Shown: positions 35,061 to 43,474 of the stretch, one piece after another | Layout: the number at the start of each line of letters is the position of its first letter | How positions within the stretch are numbered: position 1 is the stretch's first letter | NCBI RefSeq assembly: GCF_041346925.1 | Contig: NZ_CP166840.1 | Location: 3,095,001 to 3,159,000 of the forward strand | Direction of reading: 5' to 3' | DNA length: 64,000 nucleotides | DNA from: Agaribacterium sp. ZY112 | GTDB taxonomy: Bacteria > Pseudomonadota > Gammaproteobacteria > Pseudomonadales > Cellvibrionaceae | Translations under genes and position numbers: made by a program | Notes under the pieces: generated by a model | The model's database searches: none | The model's input: only the letters and a program-made list of their open reading frames with translations | Told to the model about the DNA's origin: nothing

Positions 35061-37865
35061 ATGAAGTTAGCTCGAATCAAAAAATACACATGTGGTTTTC
35101 CCACGTCGTTATTACTAGCCAGTTACACCCTCTTATCAGCATCAAGCAGTTACGCTGAATTACTTAATACTACAAAAGCAAGCAATAGCTTTGATGGAAT
35201 GCCTACTAATTTTGGTAGTTATTCTGCAAGCGTGTCGCGAGACGGAAGCTTAGTGGCATACCAATCTCAAGCCGATAACCTAGTCAATAATGACCATAAT
35301 GGCGAAGAAGACATTTTTGTATACGATGTTGTTAATAATCAAACTGAACGTGTAAGTATCAGCAATAGCGGTAATGAGGCTATAGGGGGGCGAAGTGACC
35401 TAGGTGAGATTTCAGCTGAAGGTGGGCATGTTGTCTTTTTATCTTACGCATCCAACTTAGTTTCAAACGACACAAATGGCTTAGCTGATATTTTTGTACG
35501 TGATCGAGTAAACAACAGTACCGAACGAGTTAACTTGCGACCTGGTGGTGCTGAATCGATGTTTGAAGCTCGCGAGCCAGACATATCAGGCGATGGCCGC
35601 TTTGTTGTATACGTTTCCGATGATGATCAGTTAGTTGCTAATGACAACAACGGCTTTCAGGACGTCTTTGTTTACGACAGACATGAGCGAACAACCCAGC
35701 GCATCAATGTTAGTAATACAGGCGAGCAGGCCAATATGCCTAGCTTCGACCCTAGAATTTCTGAGGATGGAAGCGCTGTTATTTTTACATCACCTGCGTC
35801 AAACCTAGTTCCCGGCGATAACAATGGCTTTGATGATATTTTTATTTATGATCTAGCATCAAGCCAAATTCAACGCGTAAATGTTAACAGCCAGAATATC
35901 GAAGCGATGAACGGTCCAAGCTTTGGTGCCGAGCTTTCTGCCGATGGCCGCTTTGTCGTCTTTACATCTAACGCAGATAACTTAGTAAGTAACGACAATA
36001 ATGGACACGACGATATTTTTATTCGAGACACACAAGAATCTACTACCAGCCGAGTCAACGTGTCATCAAGTGGACAGCAAGCCAACAGTCATAGTGAAGC
36101 GCCTTCCGTTTCCAGCAATGGCCGCTATGTCAGTTTTATGTCTCGAGCGTCTAACTTAGTTAATAACGATAACAATGGATTTGAAGATATCTTTGTCCAT
36201 GACCGTGAAACAAGCACAACAGAAAAAATCAGTGAATTGAGTAATGGTGCAGAAACCGACCTACCTAGTTTCTCCCCAGTTATTTCAAGTAACGCACTAT
36301 ATCTAGTTTATGAATCTGATTCGGATATGCTTGTCGCAGGTGATAACAATGGCTGGAGTGATATCTTCGTAGCTCAACTTGATCACCAAGAGTCTGGAGG
36401 CAATAAAATAGTATTAGTGCCCTCTTCCGTAAATATTGACCCTTTAGGGGATAATAGTTTTAGTGTTGATATCAATGTTAACGCAAGCGATTTATATGGT
36501 CTTGAAATTAGCTGCCAAACAGATGCAAACCTAGCATCGTTGTATCACAGTGAGTATGCAAATCTCTTTGATATAACAAGTCGCTTAGAGATCACACCAC
36601 AAATGAATACGCCAAATCAAGGTGATTGGAGCGGCAGCCTAAGTATGATGAACCCCGCCCCCGCCATTAATGGCAGTGGTACTTTCGCCACGTTATATTT
36701 CACAACTCATATACTTGAAAGCGCAAATTTTGATATCAGCTGTACCGCCAATGCCGCCGACATTAATGGTCAACGAATTATCATGGGTCTGGAAGACACC
36801 CGAGTTGTTATTGACGACGGAATTCATATACCTGGTGGCACTCGTTTAAGCGGTAATGTCAGTCTGCCAGCCGGTAGTGAACCAAGCGCAATACTCGTTA
36901 CCCTTACTTTAGGTGAGCGCTCTATTTCGACTTACGCTGATGCAAACGGCGACTACCACTTTGACTCTTTACGCCCTGGTAATTGGGTAGTCACCTACAG
37001 CAATGAAACGTTTGTGAGTAACTGCAGTGTGTCTCAAACCACAGAAGGCTCTGATAGTACGGTCGCTGATGTTGTGATGTATGCTGGTGATGTAAATAGT
37101 GATGGTCATATCGATATTGCCGACTTCACCGTCGTTTCTTCTTTATATGGAATCAATGATAACGACCCAAATTATCTCGCTGCTGCAGATTTAAATCGTG
37201 ATGGGCTTATCAACATTTTTGACCTCACCATCTTAGGCAGTCACTTTGGATTAATTGCTTGTGACCCAGCCTCTGTTGATCCAACTCCAGCGCCCACGCT
37301 GACATTTAACAATGTCATAGCAACTCAAGGGGTCGCCGGTATCAATACCGAAGGCGATGTACTTAGCTGGCAGCGAAATGCTGCAAGCCTAGGTGATTAT
37401 GCTGAAGCTATCATTTCCATAAGCCCTGAAGACACCACTCAATTTGCTCTTGGCTTAGAAGCCAGCGGTGATGAAACATCCTACTTTATTGAACTTAGAA
37501 ACCCAGCGTTAGGAAATCATATTCATTTATTCTACGAGTCTTCAAGCCCAGGTGGAAACCTTCACGTAGGCAGTATGATTGATGGCATTCCCAATCATGA
37601 GGACTATGTTTCATCGACCCCACTTAGCCTAATGGAGTTTGGTTTTAATCAGGGGCAACTAACGACCACACTCAATAGCCAACAATATAGCCCTGCAGTT
37701 AATGCGGCAGGCCTTGGGGGTAACCCAGAGGACTGGGAGTTAATGGTGCGAATAGAGCAAAGCCCAACATCAGCGCCAACAGGAACGAGCAGTGCCCGTT
37801 TAATAAGCAGTGCAGATATGGGGTTAAGCTTAGCTAGCTCAACGTGGTCTATAAATACGCCTTAA
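35061..37865 (+). CDS. Secreted beta-propeller protein with cohesin-like region and type I dockerin
   Basis: 934 residues from ATG 35061, preceded by a near-perfect AGGAGGTGG; an earlier in-frame ATG at 35037 is less likely. Signal peptide ends near SSYA. Residues about 40-450 hold seven or so repeats of about 60 residues (S.DGR.V.F.S.A.NLV.ND.NG..DIF..D), a PD40/TolB-like propeller. About 465-590 resembles a cohesin-type jelly roll, about 595-670 a carboxypeptidase-regulatory-like fold, and about 676-733 a type I dockerin with two Ca-binding loops (DVNSDGHIDIAD and DLNRDGLINIFD). A further beta domain ends the protein. It sits next to a gene for a membrane-anchored cohesin domain. Confidence 0.85.
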   Translation: MKLARIKKYTCGFPTSLLLASYTLLSASSSYAELLNTTKASNSFDGMPTNFGSYSASVSRDGSLVAYQSQADNLVNNDHNGEEDIFVYDVVNNQTERVSISNSGNEAIGGRSDLGEISAEGGHVVFLSYASNLVSNDTNGLADIFVRDRVNNSTERVNLRPGGAESMFEAREPDISGDGRFVVYVSDDDQLVANDNNGFQDVFVYDRHERTTQRINVSNTGEQANMPSFDPRISEDGSAVIFTSPASNLVPGDNNGFDDIFIYDLASSQIQRVNVNSQNIEAMNGPSFGAELSADGRFVVFTSNADNLVSNDNNGHDDIFIRDTQESTTSRVNVSSSGQQANSHSEAPSVSSNGRYVSFMSRASNLVNNDNNGFEDIFVHDRETSTTEKISELSNGAETDLPSFSPVISSNALYLVYESDSDMLVAGDNNGWSDIFVAQLDHQESGGNKIVLVPSSVNIDPLGDNSFSVDINVNASDLYGLEISCQTDANLASLYHSEYANLFDITSRLEITPQMNTPNQGDWSGSLSMMNPAPAINGSGTFATLYFTTHILESANFDISCTANAADINGQRIIMGLEDTRVVIDDGIHIPGGTRLSGNVSLPAGSEPSAILVTLTLGERSISTYADANGDYHFDSLRPGNWVVTYSNETFVSNCSVSQTTEGSDSTVADVVMYAGDVNSDGHIDIADFTVVSSLYGINDNDPNYLAAADLNRDGLINIFDLTILGSHFGLIACDPASVDPTPAPTLTFNNVIATQGVAGINTEGDVLSWQRNAASLGDYAEAIISISPEDTTQFALGLEASGDETSYFIELRNPALGNHIHLFYESSSPGGNLHVGSMIDGIPNHEDYVSSTPLSLMEFGFNQGQLTTTLNSQQYSPAVNAAGLGGNPEDWELMVRIEQSPTSAPTGTSSARLISSADMGLSLASSTWSINTP

Positions 37866-37907
37866 CCTATATTTATCTCTAAAGACTAAACTTAAGCATA
37901 ATTAAGG

Positions 37908-37945
37908 TATTGGTTATGGGGCTGCTAGCAGCCCCATAACCAATA
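37908..37945 (+). repeat. Perfect 38-nt palindrome between dockerin and cohesin genes
   Basis: Arms TATTGGTTATGGGGCTGC and GCAGCCCCATAACCAATA are exact inverted repeats around CTAG-centred bases (the whole element is self-complementary). It lies 43 bp after one stop and 24 bp before the next start. No T-run follows on the plus strand, so it may be an mRNA-stabilising or attenuating hairpin rather than a classical terminator. Confidence 0.85.
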
Positions 37946-37968
37946 AAAACAAACATAAGGATGCACTT

Positions 37969-38607
37969 ATGAACACTTATCATCTGCATATAAAAAGTAT
38001 CTTATTTAGCCTTTTATTGTTAAACACGGCCCATAGCTACGTAGAAGCAACAGCACAAATAACATGGGATAAAGAGCATGTTCACGTCGGTGAAGTAATT
38101 ACATTGCGCATAGATCTTAAAAACATGCCTAATGTCTACGGTGTGCAATTTGAAGCTAACTACAATAAAAAACGTATTAAACCAATATTTGAGAAAGATA
38201 AAAAATCAGTTCAACTTGGCAGTCTATGGAAAGATAAAAACAGCTTTTCACTGAAAAACAACGTTAATACCGATAATGGAAAAATAGAGCTTGTACATGC
38301 CCTGCTTGCACCGGAGACATCGTCGAGTGGTCATGCAAGTTTATTTAAACTCAGCTTCGCAAGCTTAAATGAAGGGGATATATCTTTAGATGTGGAAAAG
38401 CTTGTTTTTGGCACCAAAGAAGGCAAGCAGGTTTACCCAAAAATCATCCAAAATACTCAGCCGCTTATTTTAGCAAAAAATGCTAACCGCCCCTCAAATA
38501 TGCTTGCTAGCCCTATAGCAATAAGTACTTATTTAGTATTGCTGTTAGTAACTGCTTTTATTGTTTATTACGTTAGAAATAGACGCCTTATACTTAAGCA
38601 AGCTTAG
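37969..38607 (+). CDS. Membrane-anchored cohesin-domain protein
   Basis: A 212-residue protein. Signal peptide about 1-28. Residues about 30-165 read as a cohesin fold: VHVGEVITLRIDLKNMPNVY, GVQFEANYNKKRIKP, LVHALLAPETSSSGHASLFK and LSFASLNEGDISL, the order seen in cohesins (and similar jelly-roll CBMs). A C-terminal TM helix (about 184-204) is followed by a basic tail RNRRLILKQA, so the domain faces the periplasm or surface. AAGGA lies 7 nt before the ATG. Next to a dockerin protein, it is the natural candidate partner; binding is inferred. Confidence 0.8.
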   Translation: MNTYHLHIKSILFSLLLLNTAHSYVEATAQITWDKEHVHVGEVITLRIDLKNMPNVYGVQFEANYNKKRIKPIFEKDKKSVQLGSLWKDKNSFSLKNNVNTDNGKIELVHALLAPETSSSGHASLFKLSFASLNEGDISLDVEKLVFGTKEGKQVYPKIIQNTQPLILAKNANRPSNMLASPIAISTYLVLLLVTAFIVYYVRNRRLILKQA

Positions 38608-38663
38608 AGTTAACTAGATTAGTTACCCACTCAAGTGAAAAAGAGAGGGTAACTGAATCCAAA

Positions 38664-39353
38664 TCAAGAACTAAAATCAAGCGTTAATATCAAACGTCGC
38701 TCACCTTCATTTAAAGCCGGCGAACGGTGTACCAGACCTGCGCCTTCATTTCCTTCCCAGCGCTCCCCTTTCAAAAGAGCCACATCGCCACAGCTAAGCT
38801 GTTGGATATCAGTTTGGTGTTTATAAAGCCCCGATTCGCTGTCTGCTTTACCTTTAGCTCCTATACCTAGCTTGTTGCGATCAACAAGATTATGGGGCAA
38901 CCACTCTGTTGCAATACCGTGAAATGTAGTGAGCAAACGGCATGGCACTTTATCAACATGGAACTTAGGGCACATGGCACTATCAAGAGCGGTTAAGCGC
39001 AAGCCGACTCGCTTAAGCTCAAACAAGTAACAAAACATATCCACCAATTCTGTAATATTTTCACTCAACTCTTTTTGGTTTTCACCACCTAAGGCTAAGC
39101 CAACACTTGAAAGCGCGCTTTGTGGTGTAACCGTCATTGAGGTTTGAAATGATGTGTGTTGTGTTAAAAACACATCGACAGAGCGCTTTAATGTAGGTGA
39201 AAGCTGGCGTTGCCAAATAGCTATATTGGTATTTTCTAAATAGATATCCGTAAAAACATTTGGCTCACCACCATAGGCAGCACGACGGGTATTTACATCA
39301 TTGTCTTGAAATGAATCATCCGATAGGGTGTGGGCAGTCGTTATCATATTCAT
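38664..39353 (-). CDS. DUF1826 family protein
   Basis: 229 residues from ATG 39353, whose ATGA overlaps the stop of the GTPase gene and is preceded by GGGAG; an upstream TTG is possible. [42 protein letters not shown] and [20 protein letters not shown] match DUF1826, a family repeatedly found beside zinc-regulated COG0523 GTPases. Conserved Cys/His residues suggest metal binding. Role presumably in the zinc-starvation response. Confidence 0.85.
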   Translation of the reverse strand: MNMITTAHTLSDDSFQDNDVNTRRAAYGGEPNVFTDIYLENTNIAIWQRQLSPTLKRSVDVFLTQHTSFQTSMTVTPQSALSSVGLALGGENQKELSENITELVDMFCYLFELKRVGLRLTALDSAMCPKFHVDKVPCRLLTTFHGIATEWLPHNLVDRNKLGIGAKGKADSESGLYKHQTDIQQLSCGDVALLKGERWEGNEGAGLVHRSPALNEGERRLILTLDFSS

Positions 39354-40561
39354 GCCTGCTCCCAACTAGGAAAGGGATCTTTTAATGACGACCAATACGT
39401 CTTGCCACTCAATACCTCATCTTCGCTCAATAAACAGTCATCAAGCGCTTGAGTGATTGCTACTTGGTCCAAGCCTTGGCCTATAAAAACGAGTTCTTGG
39501 CGCATATCCCCAAAAGGTTCTTGCCACTGTTTTTCAATCGATTCTAAATATTCTTCATCACTAGGCCAGTTTTCTTTAGGCACCGCTTTCCAAAACATAC
39601 CAGCAAAGCCATAACGGGCAACACCGCCGGCTTGACTCCACTGCCCCGCAAACTCAGGGCGCGAGGCCAACCAAAAATAGCCTTTAGAGCGAATCAACTT
39701 ACCGTATTGCTCTGTGTTATGAAGAAACTGGTGAAACTTTTCTGGGTGAAAGGGTTTACGAGCTTCATAACTAAAGCTGCCAATGCCGTATTCTTCTGTT
39801 TCGGGAACGTGCTCCCCTCGCATCTCTTTTAACCAGCCCGGCGCCTGCTGAGCGCGTTCAAAATCAAACAACCCCGTATTAAGCACCTCATTAACATCAA
39901 CTTGCCCCTTAGAGATAGGGGCAATGATTGCGTGTGTATTTAAACTCTTAAGAATGGCACTTAAGCGTTCAACCTCAGACGGCGATGCCAAATCGGTTTT
40001 ACTGATCAGAATAACATCGGCAAACTCAACCTGATCAACCAATAAGTCAGCAACACGGCGCTCATCTTCCTCACCTAAAGACTCACCGGTATCTTGCAAG
40101 TACTTAGCTTCGTCATAATCTTTAAGGAAATTAACCGCATCCACTACTGTTACCATAGTATCTAGATCTGCAACATCGGATAAGGAAACCCCATGCTCAT
40201 CGGCAAAGGTAAACGTTTCTGCCACAGGTAACGGCTCTGAAATACCCGTCGACTCGATCACGAGATAATCAAAGCGTCCAGCTTGTGCAAGCTTCGTCAC
40301 CTCCTCCAGCAAGTCTTCACGCAAAGTGCAACATATACAGCCATTGCTCATCTCAACCAGCTTTTCCTCGCTGCGATTCAAAGAAACCTCACTCTGAACA
40401 ATCGATGAGTCAATGTTGATTTCACTCATGTCATTCACAATGACAGCAACTTTCTTGCCCTCACGGTTGTTCAAAAGATGACTCAATACCGTCGTTTTAC
40501 CTGCGCCAAGAAAGCCTGACAGCACGGTAACAGGTAGTTTTCTACTAGGGGTCGCTTGCAT
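39350..40561 (-). CDS. COG0523/CobW-family zinc metallochaperone GTPase
   Basis: 403 residues from ATG 40561 (AAGGA 10 nt upstream); a GTG at 40585 would add eight residues. Walker [10 protein letters not shown], the zinc-binding CxCC motif in [12 protein letters not shown], the [14 protein letters not shown] switch and SKTDL for guanine recognition. C-terminal CobW_C domain with [10 protein letters not shown] and GQGLD. A Zur-type operator upstream and DUF1826 downstream point to the zinc-responsive ZigA/YciC branch rather than cobalamin synthesis. Confidence 0.9.
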   Translation of the reverse strand: MQATPSRKLPVTVLSGFLGAGKTTVLSHLLNNREGKKVAVIVNDMSEINIDSSIVQSEVSLNRSEEKLVEMSNGCICCTLREDLLEEVTKLAQAGRFDYLVIESTGISEPLPVAETFTFADEHGVSLSDVADLDTMVTVVDAVNFLKDYDEAKYLQDTGESLGEEDERRVADLLVDQVEFADVILISKTDLASPSEVERLSAILKSLNTHAIIAPISKGQVDVNEVLNTGLFDFERAQQAPGWLKEMRGEHVPETEEYGIGSFSYEARKPFHPEKFHQFLHNTEQYGKLIRSKGYFWLASRPEFAGQWSQAGGVARYGFAGMFWKAVPKENWPSDEEYLESIEKQWQEPFGDMRQELVFIGQGLDQVAITQALDDCLLSEDEVLSGKTYWSSLKDPFPSWEQA

Positions 40562-40591
40562 ATGCCAATAGTCCTTTAGCTTCACACATAA

Positions 40592-40609
40592 GATATGTTA
40601 CAACATATC
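40592..40609 (-). promoter_or_regulatory. Probable Zur box
   Basis: GATATGTTACAACATATC is an 8-bp perfect inverted repeat around AC, close to the TGTTATAACA core of gammaproteobacterial Zur operators. It lies 31 bp before the GTPase start, so repression under zinc-replete conditions is expected. Confidence 0.7.
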
Positions 40610-40771
40610 ATTATTTATTCAAAGAAAGAACGCATAATGCGGTGACACTAGTGAATAATAAGCGACTAGAGCACGGCTACCCCACCATTCCCGCTTTTAT
40701 CGATAGCTGCTTAGCAAGTTCGGAGGCTATATATACGTGCTAGCCGATAAAAGACAGGACATAATTTAAAC

Positions 40772-42538
40772 TTAGCCATAAACAGTTATATGGGCATCAT
40801 CAAGCCACACACTGACATCTTCGGCAGCTTCGTTTGCAAGAACAATGACCGTTAACTCCACTGTCGAAACACCCTCGGGAACGATGCCGCCAACCTGACG
40901 GTACTGCCAATCGCTTAACTGTTCATTGTATTTTTTCACTACCTTGTCTAATAACAACTGGCCATCTGCCGACTTGTATAGCAATGACACTTGAAAAAAA
41001 CCCGCGCCGGCCACAGATGCCCAGTTGCTTTTTAGCCTTAAGCCCCCTGCTATTTGATCGCCAGGCTTTACCGCTATGGACTGATGTAAACTGCCCCCAA
41101 ACGCATGAGAGCCCAAATGAAGTGCCCGAATTTCAGCACAATAAGCGCCGCGTTGCCCCTCACCAGTTACCGCATTTACCTCGAATATACCGGTGCCCCC
41201 ACCCAAACCTTCGCTTACAGACCAAGCTCTGAGATCGCCGCGTTCAAAATCGCCATTAAATAAACGGTTACTGCTACGAGCTAAAGGGATAGCAAGCCAA
41301 TCTTGCCAATTTAAAAAGGTCCAATTATTTGAACGTACCGTGCCCTCACCTTCCACAAGGAAGTTATGTGACATGGCACCGGCATTGCTCCCGCCTTCGC
41401 GGGTGTCGTATTCAGCGTAACAAACCCACTTACAAGTATTAAAATACAAGCCCGAAGGCTTAGCTACAGAGGTATCACAGAAAAAAGGAGGCCTTGCTAT
41501 GGCGCGATTATTTGTCGCGATCCATGTCGCATTAAAGCTAATAGAAGAGAAATTATAAGCCTCTGCAAAACGTGGCTCAGAACTCTGGCTAAGAGGGTTT
41601 TCTATATGCCCTCCTTCAAAATCCAGTACTGCATCGTTATGCGAAGAGAATGGCGCATTATCAAAGGATGTACCGTAAAACTTCCACTCACCTTTATTGA
41701 ACCTAGAAAACTCACCAGAAGTGTCAGCAATAAAACAATCACGTAATACCATGTTTTCACCAAACTCTTGTGTCTCACTCGGTGTTTCAATTACCCCCCA
41801 CATAAGGCGCGCGTTATTTAAGGTGATTTTCCAGCAATAATCATTAAATTTAACTGATGTTTTAAAGCCCTGTATAGAAATGTGATCAAAGCTTCCAGAG
41901 CTTAAGCGAGTGGCACTCGTACCACCAGACAACTCCAGACCTACACCCTCTAACTCACTCCCCTTTTGAACATTGGCAAATATACCAATGTTTTTTATAA
42001 ACGCTTTAACCAAGCGAACCGTCGCCACATAACTTCCAGAACCAACAACACGTACTGCATATTTTTTTCTAGATTCAAAACCTGAAAACTTAATAAGTGT
42101 TAGGCCATCTGAAAACCAGCTTGTTTTACTTGCCTCAATCACAAAAGAAGCGTCACCTACAAAATACGTTTTATTGGAAAACCTTAAAGGCAAGCCCACT
42201 AACGCCGCGTAGTTATTAGCCGCATGAATGGCTGTCGAATCGTTAACGCCTTCCTTGCCAAACGCACCAAAGTCATGAGGGCAGATAAACCCTTGCAAGC
42301 GACGAATCAAGACATAGCTTTCGCCACTCGGATCTTCATCAAGACAAAGGTAAACCCCCTCTTCAGGGTCATTAGCAACCTCCGATGAAAAATCACCTTT
42401 AAAGAAAACAAAATGACCGCCACCACCAGCCTCGAATGTATGCCTATATATAATCTCGTAAGACTCCCCAACAACAAACTCCCCCGAGGGAATCGCTTTA
42501 ATACTTGCATAAGAATACTTGCTTAACTTATCTGGCAT
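40772..42538 (-). CDS. Tailspike-like right-handed beta-helix protein
   Basis: 588 residues without signal peptide. Residues about 85-125 (CPHDFGAFGKEGVNDSTAIH, then LRFSNKTYFV) match the start of pectate-lyase-3/tailspike beta-helix domains (DFGA.GDG..D.TAA). The helix region extends to about 430, then a C-terminal beta-sandwich (about 435-588; NGDFERGDLRAWSV) resembles CBM4/9-type modules. Such proteins occur as phage tailspikes, tailocin fibres or polysaccharide lyases. No phage genes flank it. Origin and export route are unclear. Confidence 0.65.
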   Translation of the reverse strand: MPDKLSKYSYASIKAIPSGEFVVGESYEIIYRHTFEAGGGGHFVFFKGDFSSEVANDPEEGVYLCLDEDPSGESYVLIRRLQGFICPHDFGAFGKEGVNDSTAIHAANNYAALVGLPLRFSNKTYFVGDASFVIEASKTSWFSDGLTLIKFSGFESRKKYAVRVVGSGSYVATVRLVKAFIKNIGIFANVQKGSELEGVGLELSGGTSATRLSSGSFDHISIQGFKTSVKFNDYCWKITLNNARLMWGVIETPSETQEFGENMVLRDCFIADTSGEFSRFNKGEWKFYGTSFDNAPFSSHNDAVLDFEGGHIENPLSQSSEPRFAEAYNFSSISFNATWIATNNRAIARPPFFCDTSVAKPSGLYFNTCKWVCYAEYDTREGGSNAGAMSHNFLVEGEGTVRSNNWTFLNWQDWLAIPLARSSNRLFNGDFERGDLRAWSVSEGLGGGTGIFEVNAVTGEGQRGAYCAEIRALHLGSHAFGGSLHQSIAVKPGDQIAGGLRLKSNWASVAGAGFFQVSLLYKSADGQLLLDKVVKKYNEQLSDWQYRQVGGIVPEGVSTVELTVIVLANEAAEDVSVWLDDAHITVYG

Positions 42539-43474
42539 TACATCATCCGCTTTAAAGGCTCCCCCTTATTATATATAACCAAAAGAAATAAGTAAGTAAG
42601 ATAGGTGGCTCGTGCAGAAATATAGCACTGCCATCGAAACTACATATAAGCACGGTAAAATAATTTGGGCTTGCCACGTGAATCTAAATCTAAGTAGCCC
42701 TTTAAGAGTAAGACACTTTTTTGGCCACATGCGCCGAAAAACATCGACCAGTCGACAAAATAACAAGCCTCAGCATGGTGCTTTGTTATGAAATCGCAGT
42801 AAACATCTGAAAAGGTGGGCGTATAGCTATATGAATAACAAGAGAGCGAGGCAGAAAGACTAGATATCAAAGATAAGAGATTACTTTTTTGTGAATACCC
42901 CCCCTCCTACATAACAACATACCAATACCGAATTGCTCATACCCTCCTAAAATCAGAATAAGGACACATCGACGTCCAGGTTATAATAACGACGACTCAC
43001 AACAGCTTAAATAATTTGATTCAAGAATCATAAGCACATGGTTGTTCCATATAAAAAGCAATTACACATCGCAAGCCTATGTATGTTTACTAACAATGGA
43101 TTCACTATTCATCCACAGCTTCAACTCTAATTATAACCAAGACTAAAATCACACTTTGAGAGTTCTCACCCGCTCTTCCTGATCTTTGTGTTTTTTCAAG
43201 ATGGAGCAATCAGAGATCGATTGGGATACAAGTCACAATCGATTCGTTAATATTTTCAAAACGCATACCAGTTCCCTTACTACTTAAGCATGAGCATTCA
43301 TCATAGCGGTACTTTACAAATACATTTCAAGTAAAACGTTACTCAAGACAGATGATCAATAAGTTGTTTTTATTTATAAAAAAATTTAATAGAAATGATA
43401 ACTCATCTTGATGCAGCATTCATTTTATGAGAAATGTTTATTTTTAATAAATTTTAGTTATCGTAGGCTTTGCC
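42539..43474. other. A+T-rich intergenic region
   Basis: About 930 bp with many stops in all frames. A minus-strand frame at 42640-42870 contains a plausible-looking stretch (HHAEACYFVDWSMFFGACGQ) but lacks a convincing start; it is not called. The region should contain the promoters of the flanking divergent genes. Confidence 0.4.

Noticed and set aside
42640..42870. 76-codon minus-strand frame with a protein-like stretch
   Set aside because: No ribosome binding site, no recognised homologue and it lies in an A+T-rich spacer; kept only as a note in the intergenic entry.
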